Shown here: in pieces, positions 24,758-64,000 of the stretch
Layout: each line of letters starts with the position of its first letter
Position numbering within the stretch: the stretch's first letter is position 1
Assembly: GCA_029207755.1 (NCBI GenBank)
Contig: JARCOQ010000005.1
Span: forward strand, 56,667,449 to 56,731,448
DNA length: 64,000 nucleotides
Reading direction: 5' to 3'
Source: Chamaea fasciata
Lineage: Eukaryota > Chordata > Aves > Passeriformes > Sylviidae
Notes under the pieces: generated by a model
What the model was told of the DNA's origin: nothing
Seen by the model: only the letters and a program-made list of their open reading frames with translations
Databases searched by the model: none
Program-made: the position numbers and the translations under genes

Positions 24758-27700
24758 TAAGGTGCATGGAAGACTAGTGGATTTTGTTTAAAATACAGGA
24801 ACTGTGCTGGCTGTGCCCTTTACAAAAGGCCCATCTGTGCCCATCAACAAGGGATGCTGTTACATGATGTGACATGAGGCCTGAGATGAAATTTGTTTGC
24901 TTTCATCCCCTCCCGTTTTCATGTTGCAGGGAGATATTAAATGCAGCCAAGTGCAGTGTGGCCAAATGGTGTAGAACTCTCCTATATTGTTAAGATCTGT
25001 CTCCTGTCAAGAGGGAACTGGAGCAAACATGTTCTTTTAAAAATGGCTGTAAGTTGAGCCAGCTGTGCAAGAACAAAATGTGTTATCCCTGCTGCCAAGC
25101 TCTTGGGCAGCAAAGAAGACAATAAATGTCCACCATTGAATTGTAAAATTCATATACAATCCGAAAACTTTCTTCACTGTTTATTTTTTGGCTTAACCCT
25201 ATGAGTTACATGGAAGACAGTTTGATGTAAAACTTGCAGTAAATGCAAGTTCCTTCTACAGAGCCTGGAGGGTTTGCCCCTACTCTTGGTGGCCTGGAGG
25301 CTTGTGAGATGCCGATGGGTCAGTCAGGCCTGACTTGCAGCCTCTGCAATCACTGGGGGTAAAGAATTGTGACCCTGCTGCTCACTGGGTGAGGAGAAGG
25401 GCATGGGGACAGGTAATGGAGAGGTTCAGTGTTCTGTGCTTCTGCCGCTCAAACTGGCAAATAGAGGATGGGGGAGTGGTGGGGGGAAGAGCTGAGACAA
25501 AAGAACAGCTATGTCTGACCTGAGAGCTTAATCCAAATGCTTACTTGCAGCACAGTAATGTACTTTGAGGTCTCAGTCAGGGACTCGCATGGGGGGAGCC
25601 TTTTTGAAGGGCTTCCAGCTCACTGACTCACTGCTCTGGCCCCAGTGACTCACTCCTCCTTTGGCTTTTCGGGGAGAGGGTGGGAAATAGCAAAACATGC
25701 ACCCAGTCTGTTGAAAAGTTAGGCTAGATCCAAGAGCTATGCACTGGGAGAAGGGCAGGGGAGTGTGAGGAGGATTTTCCTGTTTTGCATGATTCCCAGG
25801 AGGCTTGGGTTAGGAATGAGCAATAGCATCCTTTTCTCTTCTTGCAGACAGTGGACTTAAAGACTGAACTTGAGGGTTGTTTCTCACCCTTGCCTCAGCT
25901 GCACAAGGGCTTCTTTCTTGCTTCGATTTTTGTTTTTCTTTCTTTTAACCTATATTTTGTCCTGTCTGTTTAGGAGTTTAATTTAGGTTTTAGTTATCTT
26001 TTTTAATAAATACAAAATCCTTTTTTCGGTGGGGGGTTGTTAAAGAATAACGTGAAAGAATATTTTGGAAGACAGGCAGGGAAGTAAGCATGGTTCTTGA
26101 AAAATTCCCCAGAGAAGTTAAAAAAATGCATGTCTTTGCTGGTTGTGGGGTGGAAATATTTGAGTGTTTGCAATGGAAATGTGTGCATACATGTGTATAT
26201 AATGGGGTGGATTATAAGATTTGCTCAGCATGAACTTCAACATTTCCAACTGTGTAACCTGAGCAAGTTGAGAAGATGTGCAGATTTAATTACCATGTAA
26301 ATCTATTAGCTCTGAATTTCCTGGCATTTGTTTTGCTGATGACACAACCTGTATGTTATTCACTTAGTAGATTTTTTTAAATCTGTCCACATTTTTATTT
26401 TAGTGCTTAAAATGAGTTAATGCTGGTGTGAGAGACCAAACAATTGTCTCTGCTCTTACAGTGGATCTCTTTGCTGGTTTTAAATGCCAGTTTTGTGTTA
26501 CTCTTCCTACTCTCCCACAAATGAGGAAATTTCAGGATAGCTCCTGAGTAGACATTAAATGATTTTACAGTATAATAAAGACATAAAACCTAGGCTGTTA
26601 GTACCTAGAGGTGGAGGGTGGGATTTCTTTTTTTATGAGTGCCGGTTGTGTACCTGACAGTTCCTCCTGTGGAGGGGTGACTGATCCCTCCAGGATGGGG
26701 AGCCTTTGGGGTGAGCCAGGAGGTAGCCACTAACTCCCAGGAGGGTAATATCTTGAATTTGTTGGTGGTTATAACCCTGGCATGTAACCCCTGGCTGCCT
26801 CGCCCTGGTCTACTGTGAGAGCTGGGATTTTTGCAGTGTGCAAAAGGTGCTGTCACTGCAGCTCCCCTCTGGCATGGCTCTGCTGGAAAAGGTGGGATTG
26901 TGCTGCTACACTCGGTGTGTGGGGCTTGCAGCTGATGCAGTGCATTTTCCAGGCTCAGCAAAGCCTGCTACTTGCTGAACAATTTAAATATAATTGGGAA
27001 GTGTCATTTGGGGCTCTTGACTTTGGATTCCTTTTTAATGAGCTCTTAGAAGGTCGGTTTTCTGAAGATGACTTCAATTTTTAGGCATGGTAATGTCTTA
27101 TCTTCAACCAACCAGCTGGGCTAGTGCTGCTCACGTTTGGCTTCAGGTGGAGAAGCCAAGAAGCCAGCACTGCCATGCACCTAGCAAAACCCTGAGTGTT
27201 TTGCTTCATAGATCTTCATTTGATCAGACAAGAAGGAAAAAAATCCCTGGTCCCTGAGGCAGTTGGAGAAAAGGGCCTTTGTGTGGCAGGAACAGGCAGA
27301 TGCTGTGGAGAGCTGCAGCCCGCGGCACAGCTGGTCTGCAGCCAAGTAATACTTTCGAAGAGCTATCCAAAAATCCGCTGTGCACCCGGATGTGAGAGCT
27401 TTCCTCTGTTTGCGTACTGCAGTGTGATGTCTGGAGGTGTTTGTGTTCCCCAAAAACACCCAGGATATAGGCATGAGCCAATGTCCACCCAGATGAGTGC
27501 TGAAACTCCTCAGGGCTGCAGTTGTCTTTCTGTATGGAAACAGGAATGCTGCTGTTTTGTTTGTCTTTTCAGAGTTCTGGGGGAACGGGACGCAGAAGAT
27601 AAGGTTACATCTGTCCTAAATCCCTGACTTCTTACAGAGGTTAAAATCCCAGCTGAACATATCTCTTTGCTATGTGGTGAGAAGAGTTTAATAATTCAAA

Positions 27701-30700
27701 CAGGCTCCTTGTACTAACACATGTCTGCAATTAGTGCTGGGGCTGCCAGTGGGCTGTGAGGATAGCAGGAAACTGGCAGCTGAGCTGTCTACAGTGGTAT
27801 TAACAACAAAAAAGGAAAAAAAGAAAGAAAAGGGCAGATCCTCAGTGCAAGTGCTCTTTCCTCTATTTTTTGATTTTTTGTAAGGGTGAAGTCTGCGTGA
27901 AGGATGCCCAACTGAAAGCCATAGGCAAAGAATTTCCTTCTTTTGCAAGCAAATTTATATACAGGTTCTCAGGGTCAGTTTCCTTCCCAAATTGCCCTTT
28001 CCTGTTCCTGAGTTCAGAGGTGGTTGCTACTGTGTTAAAATTGAGGGTTATTCTGGGGCTTTCCAGCTGTGGAAGTGGCTAATGACCGCTGAGAGTCATG
28101 TGGCAGCAGAGAGGAGGAGGAGGAGGAGGATTGGCAATGGAAGAATGTGCTTTGAAAAGACAGAAGGAGCAGCTTAGGTGTAGGTGGAAATTTTGGGGAG
28201 CTGGAGGTCTGGCTGCTCCCAGATGGTTTCTGTGTTAGCTGCTGCTCAGACGCCTTTTCTTCTTTAGTTCTCTTAGCAAATGGAGCCACTTTCAATGAGA
28301 CAATTGTTTTATTAAGGACAAAAAGTGATCTAGCCTTAAGCATTCACTGTAGTAGAGAAGTGTATAACATATGAAAGATTGTTGTAAATCAAGGAGGCTG
28401 TGATTTTTTTAATCAGAGAGAGAAGTCCAGATCCCTAAAATTGTCTGTTTGCTGAGTTCACTGGCTGCACAGTATGACCTGTGGCAGTCTCTGTTGGCCA
28501 GTGTACAATGTTATATCACAGACCATTAAAAAGTAACTTGAGAATTATAGTGAAACTAGAAAATATTTTAGAAATCAACCATTTATTTGCTATCAGACAC
28601 TTCTGTTATAAATGCATATTCTTGCTCACAGCTTGCTGCTTTGCAGCTGCACGTGAAAAGGAGAAAGCACAAATATTGACAAACATGTTGAACATCCTTC
28701 CCCACCTCAAGGTCCTCTTTCTCTCTGGTTTTCTGAAGTTGAATGTTTATTTTCTCCTTTGCTACTCCTGAAGTGGTTTTAGGAAAATTCCCCATTCGGA
28801 AAGGAAAAAATAAATAAAATTGGATGGACCTAACTTCAGTCAAATGGAAAAGTAAAGTACCATTTGATAAGCTTTTATTCCATATCAAAACAGTGATAGA
28901 CAGAAGGCTAATAAAAATCTCGATTTGTGAATTTGCCAAAAATAGCTGAGTAGCCTGTGGCCATGTTTCTTTCAGCTGAGTCTGTTAAATTAGAGCATCT
29001 AAATGTTGTCAGACTAAGTCAACATGTAGGTATGATATTTTCAAGGATGACATCCTGAAATTGGATGATGCTGGTGTTAAAGTAGCTGCACGTGGAACCC
29101 ATGGTACAAATATTGTAGCAGCCACATTACAGCATCTGCTGCTCATCAGTCAGAGTAATGCATGCAAGAATTAGAAAGAAGAAAATGCTCCAGCTTTAGG
29201 AAAATATGTAAACAAATATAACTGACTCTTGCCATTGCTCCAAATGAAGAGAAATGTGTGCACTGGAGGGAAAAACATTGTCCCTAAGAAAGGCACTGCT
29301 TTTTTCTATGTTCATCCTTGACTTCTTTCATGGCTGGGAAGTATTTCTGTACCTTGTTTACACATTAATGGCTCCCTTCCCTGTTTTACTCAGTGCCTTT
29401 ATTGATGTACCAGGGTACTCAACTACTCTTGTGCATCCTTTTTCTTTTTAATTTGTGTAGTGGAGTGTTGTAGTTTATACTTTTATCCTTGTTGGGAAGC
29501 ACCTGTTTGTGAAGTGCTAGTGAGTCCTTGGGTATCAAAATTAAAATAAGCGAGGCTTTATAAGGTGGTCATGACCCTCTTGCAGAGTCCTCTTAGAGTT
29601 TATTAGTGTTATCATTTACAGTAAGTAAATATGAGGCTACAAATCTGTTTTGCCGTTTGTAAAGGCTTTTCTTGAGCTAGCTTGTTATTCCAGCGTAGCA
29701 GCTGTGGTCCTCGGTTTATTGCCTTGTATTCAGTCAATATTTTCTTTTCCTCAGTGTCGGTCAGAATTGACTCAAGACTTGCAGATTTTGAAAAAAAATA
29801 CAGTTAGCATTTGGAAGAGGTGCTTGCACATCCAGGGAATTCTGAGAGCTGGCTGTGCTCAGGGTTTTCAGCATGAGGCTTCAAGGCCACAGGTGCTGCT
29901 GGAGCTGTGAAATGCGAGTGCATGAGGGTGTGAGCACACCGCTTCCCTTGTGGTTTTATACAATATTGACTTGTTTAATTCTTAATTTAGCCTACAGGAA
30001 GCTGAATCTTGAATTTCAGTGTTTGTTTCTGCAGGAGAGAGCACGATGAAGAGCCAAGATCAATACTGCTTGCAAAAACTAAACAAATCAAACAAACTTA
30101 GACTTTTATAGCATCATGCCTCAGCCGACAAAGATTCCTATATAAGATGGTAGATAATGCCTCATTGTTCAGAAAATCTCATTAAAATTCACTGTGCAAG
30201 TTTTTTTATACTAAAATAGAATTCATTGTGTGAATGAGATGAGCAGGAATGATTTGTTGCTGTGCAGATTTTTCATCTGTCAAAGATGTGTTTCTGACAT
30301 TGGAAAGAAGATGAAGAGACTAAGTTTTTTGCTACTGATGGGAAATGCATTGGAGTCTGGAGGAAATAGATTGCAAGGTTTGGTTTGTGCTCATTTTGAA
30401 TAATAAACAAACAAACACTACATACAGATCTAGCATGTGCTGCTGGTGTAATGAATTCAGTGCAATAGACAAAGTGGTAATTAGTAGTGGCTGTCAGGAG
30501 CTTTAGCTCTGGGGCCTAGAAGCTGGATATGGGCTCTAGGTGGATTGCTACTTCTAAAATATATACATAAATCAGTCAGGAAACCCATTTTATAGCAAAT
30601 GTGTTAATTGCTTGGCTGCGGATGTGCATGGACCCGTTTTCCTGGAGCACACGGAATGTTCTGCACAGCTAAAATAGTCAAATGTGGTGTCAGAGTCTGT

Positions 30701-31162
30701 GCTGGAATGTGTTTCATTTTTCTTCTGTGCTTCAGTGAACATTAACCCCCTATATTCTATTCCACACACAATATGTTCTGGTGTTAGATCCTGCAGGATC
30801 TTTTAGTCTGTCTGAGGGAAATGTGCTTTCCTATTTTTGGTGGTGCATTGTAGTGATTACCTTTGGAGGAGACTGCTTCAGTACATGAGTACCATGCTTC
30901 AATTTTCCATTTTTGTTGCAGTTTAATGATAGGCTGTTCTGTTGTAATGTACGCCTCTGAGAGGACTTTTGTTCTAGCTGTAGGTCTTCAGCTTGAAGTA
31001 GTGATTGGAGGAGGGGGTTGTTAGACAGGGCTGGTGGATCCTGCTACTGACTGGCACGGACGACCAGGGCACACATAGAATTGTTATGATCTATTCTCTC
31101 CCGTGGTTGGCATGACTGACAGGCAAGGAGATAAACTTTCCCCTGCCTTTTTGTTTCCACAG

Positions 31163-61036
<29,874 letters not shown>

Positions 61037-62078
61037 AAATAAAAAAGGCCTTTTTTCTTGACTTTCCTCTTTCCCACATATTTTCAACCAAAGTTCCCCT
61101 GACTTGTCATCCTCAGTGAACCAAAGTACAAAAAGAGAGGGAGTTCAACTTCTTCATTGACTGGTGAGGCTGTGACTACAGATGGGATATCTTTGTAACT
61201 CCCTTTCTCACGTCGCACACAGTCCCTGTCTCTGCTTTTATCCCCTTCCTGTCTACCACTGCAAGGGCAGGACTGAATTATGATGGCAGATGATGCCAGC
61301 GGTGTGCCAGTGACTGGTGGGTGTGTGTGCCTGTACATGCACACAGCCTGATCTGAGCACAAAGACATGCTGAGGAAGGGTGAGTTGTGCGAAACCAGTG
61401 GGAGCACGTGTGTGATACATTTCTTGGGAGGAGGTAATTGAGAGAGAGAGGAGATGCAGCATGATGGTGCTTAGAGTCTCCCCACAGCTCTGTGCCTACT
61501 GGTCTACAGCACTTGAGCCTTTTGGAGGGACAGAGAAGCACATGTGCAGCCTGCTTCTGAAGGGACAAGAAAGAGCCCTGACACTGCTGAGTTCACAGCA
61601 CAGGCAGGAGAGGGCTGGTCCATGATGCTGCTGAATTGTCCTCCCCCAGCTCTTTCTCTTCTCCCCTCCAGTCTCTTCATCACTTAGCAGGGTAGGTTTC
61701 TCTGTGTATTAAAGCAGTCCTGGTAGGCTTCCCTGCTTCTACCCTTGAGAATTTAAGCAAAGATCAGTCACTGTCTTACCACACTCTGTGTGGGAGAATT
61801 ACACTAGTTTAACTAAATCTGTTTAGAAAGCAGGTTTTGTGACATTTATGCAATATTTTAGATGGACGCCCTTTAGTCTGCATAAGGCTAATCTATTTAG
61901 CTTAAATCAGCTCCTTCCCAACAAACTAAATCAATGTAAGGCTTAAACCAGAAGTGCCTCCTGAGAGGACCATATGGATTTAATTTATTGGCTTCTAGCT
62001 GGTTGATGAAAATTCTTGTGTACACCCAGTCTCAGATTGTCTTGTGTTTTCCTTTCCTTGCCATGTTCCTGTTACTGT

Positions 62079-62086
62079 TGTAAATA
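62079..62086 (+). promoter_or_regulatory. Pumilio-type element TGTAAATA in 3' UTR
   Basis: TGTAAATA is an exact match to the PUM consensus TGTANATA. It sits within an AU-rich stretch that also contains ATTTATTA. Pumilio proteins repress or destabilise bound mRNAs. An 8-mer can occur by chance, so function is not shown. Confidence 0.3.
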
Positions 62087-62239
62087 GTATTTATTAGCTT
62101 TGAAAAATTCTGTTCAAGCAGTTGCAATGAAGAGAACTGGGCTTTCCTAATCTTGCAAGTGATCGGGGCAGACCCTGAAATCAGACTTACAAGCATCACT
62201 GAACACCCATTTCCTCCCCTTAAGCTTGAATTGTCCTAA

Positions 62240-62245
62240 AATAAA
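62240..62245 (+). terminator. Candidate polyadenylation signal AATAAA
   Basis: This is a canonical hexamer 1.2 kb after the stop codon, followed at 20-60 bases by T- and GT-rich sequence around 62260-62295. It is the best canonical signal between the stop codon and 64000. Another AATAAA at 61039 lies only 3 bases past the stop and is less likely to be the main site. An ATTAAA at 63967 is a possible distal site. Confidence 0.45.
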
Positions 62246-62513
62246 GCCATGTGTCTTACCTGCTTTTCCAGAGGTGTGATCTGCTTTGGGTACAGATAGG
62301 CCCAGCTCATGCCTGGAGGTGGTGGATACTCTATTAACTGTATGGCAAGGCACCCTCAGATCTGAGGAGCTGATTATGTAGGCAGGAGGACTTAAAAGAG
62401 GAATGAGATGAACATGTGGGCAGTTGAATGACTGACCCCAGCTCATTGAGAAAGCCAAGAGCAGCATTAAGGTCTGATCCCAGTCCAGTACTCTTCTCCA
62501 TACTTTGTTTCCT

Positions 62514-62621
<108 letters not shown>

Positions 62622-63649
62622 ACCCTGGTCATGCCTTTGCCTGAGCTGTGCTTCTTGCAAGTTGTCCTTGCAGGGGCATAGTTGAACTCAGTCCAGAATT
62701 TGAGCAGGGTTTTATCTGGTTCCTACAGAAGGGCACTTGTGCTCCATTGAGGATGGATATAATGTGAAAACCCTAATTCAGCAGGCTAGCATAGCTACTT
62801 TACAGTTTACCAGAAGAAGTCAATTAAAAAAAAAAAAAAAAAGTAATTTGAAGCTCTTTTTTCTTTTTTTTTTTTCCTAATGATAAATAAGGGAAAAACT
62901 AACCTAGCCTTACAAATAATTTTTTACTCTGTACAGTAGATATTTCCTGCAACTATTGTATTTTGTAAAATATTGAATTTGTATTTTATTACAGCAGCTG
63001 TCACACCAGCTCCTTTCTTATTCTTCATTCTCCTTAGACTTTCTTCCTTTGGCATCCTATTTGCCACCCTCAGACCTGACTCAAAATTCAGTGAAATGAA
63101 TGGAAGGGATTTGGTGGATTGGAGGGGACTGTGGATCAGTGCCCTCTGTGCTATTTTAAGAAGGTGTTTCACATCAGTGGGAGTGAAACAAGTGCCTGAC
63201 TCCATGAGCTAGTACTGAGTTCTGGTGTACAGATGTGCTTTTTTAGGTAATGCCCTATTCTTCTATACAAGTGCCTTATTATTTTACCTGAGGTGACAAT
63301 GAGAGGAGAAATGCTGTTGTAGTCTGTTTTGCAAGTGTTACCATCTTGGTATGGGTCAACCTCTACTGTAAAGCCTGTTTCCCTTCACAGTGATCCTGCT
63401 GGGTTCTCTGAATCATTCCAGTATCCATTAACAATTTTTGTGTTTGTTTGGTTTTTTTGTTTGTTTGGTTGGTTGGTTTTTTATGGTTTAAGGCTTCACA
63501 TAAACAGTGATTGCTTGTGAGTGTCACAAGGGATGGCTGCATTGCTCAGCCACTTGAGGTCAGCAAAGTGATAGGAGAAAGCTGGAATTGACCCCAAGTG
63601 GTCAGCAAAAGTGGGCAAGGTCATAGTTTAGAAAATTCCTTAAATGGTC

Positions 63650-63677
63650 TTTTTTTTTTTTTTTTTTTTTTTTTTTT
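63650..63677. repeat. Poly-T run (28)
   Basis: Twenty-eight consecutive T, followed by CCAGAGC. No flanking direct repeat was seen. Confidence 0.95.
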
Positions 63678-64000
63678 CCAGAGCACCCTTGGTTTGCTGT
63701 CTTTGAGGGTAACCAAGTGGTTAAATGATTTGTAAAAGAGGCCCCAGGGTGTGAAGCACAACAGCACTTACCAGTCTTGCAGTTTGCTCTGTGCAGCCTG
63801 AGTTCCTCCCCATTGCCAGCTAAATGGATCTCCTCCCATTTCAGATACAGCTGGCTGACTTCACTGTGTGAAAAACAAAGTGGAATTATTCTCAGCTCTT
63901 AAAGGATAGATAATTTTGCCCACCCAAAATGGCTCCTCCTCTCTGAAACCTACTGCACTGGCCACCATTAAAACTTTGCCCTTTTTTTGGTTTAATTTGG

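Larger units (their letters stand above)
12851..31162. other. Intron 1 of CREB3L2 (3' part): no exon seen
   Basis: Apart from the CR1 fragments listed separately, this is unique sequence with a CA-rich patch at 16540-16600, GGA triplets at 28112-28130 and AT-rich blocks. It ends in the clear exon 2 acceptor TTTCCACAG. I found no open frame with recognisable similarity and no second gene on the - strand. Confidence 0.7.
61037..62260 (+). other. CREB3L2: Probable CREB3L2 3' UTR (to first canonical poly(A) signal)
   Basis: The sequence directly follows the stop codon, has no open frame with family similarity, and reaches an AATAAA at 62240. Mammalian CREB3L2 mRNAs have long 3' UTRs of several kilobases, so the true end may lie further on, possibly past the window. 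The U-rich, A-rich stretch near 62075-62110 has the look of a regulated 3' UTR. The 3' end is inferred from the signal alone. Confidence 0.6.

Noticed and set aside
31103..31162. Upstream in-frame ATG giving a longer start for exon 2
   Set aside because: The extension has no similarity to CREB3L2 and is preceded by no first-exon signals, while a good acceptor sits at 31161-31162.
61039..61044. AATAAA three bases after the stop codon as the poly(A) site
   Set aside because: It would leave almost no 3' UTR; A-rich context makes a chance match likely.

Overview
This is eukaryotic, intron-rich vertebrate DNA, most likely from a bird. The evidence is several fragments of CR1-type LINEs in both orientations, compact introns, long microsatellites, and one recognisable vertebrate gene. 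I cannot name the species.

The only gene I can support is CREB3L2 (BBF2H7), on the + strand. It encodes an ER-membrane-anchored bZIP transcription factor of the CREB3/OASIS family. Eleven coding exons, corresponding to vertebrate exons 2 to 12, lie between 31163 and 61036. All introns are GT-AG and all exon phases fit. Joined, they give 1458 nt: 485 codons plus a stop. From memory the human protein has about 520 residues, of which about 34 come from exon 1, so the window appears to hold everything except exon 1. Residue numbers below count from the first codon of exon 2. In order the protein has an acidic N-terminal activation region (exons 2-5), two psi-K-x-E SUMO-type sites, a basic region plus leucine zipper (exons 6-9), one membrane segment at the exon 9/10 junction, and a lumenal tail. 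The tail has an RxxL site-1-protease motif and three N-glycosylation sequons (exons 10-12).

Layout. 1-31162 appears to be the 3' part of a very long intron 1, with no convincing coding sequence. It holds CR1 pieces, a near-perfect 50-nt hairpin at about 7.9 kb and a GC-richer patch at about 12.6-12.9 kb. Intron 2 (about 11.9 kb) carries antisense CR1 and a GA microsatellite. Introns 3-7 are short: intron 3 has a 270-bp CTTT microsatellite and intron 6 is largely antisense CR1. Intron 8 is about 7 kb, and introns 9-11 are each under 1 kb. After the stop codon comes probable 3' UTR, with a canonical AATAAA at 62240 and a (TC)51 tract at 62517-62618. I see no second gene up to 64000.

Most other open frames are short and look like chance readings of intron, CR1 or microsatellite sequence. 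I found no CRISPR array, RNA gene, virus or new multi-gene system. The items most worth checking are the 7.9-kb hairpin, the tandem NAGNAG acceptor of exon 5, the weak exon 3 donor, the duplicated flanks of a poly-T tract in intron 11, and possible regulatory blocks in intron 1.
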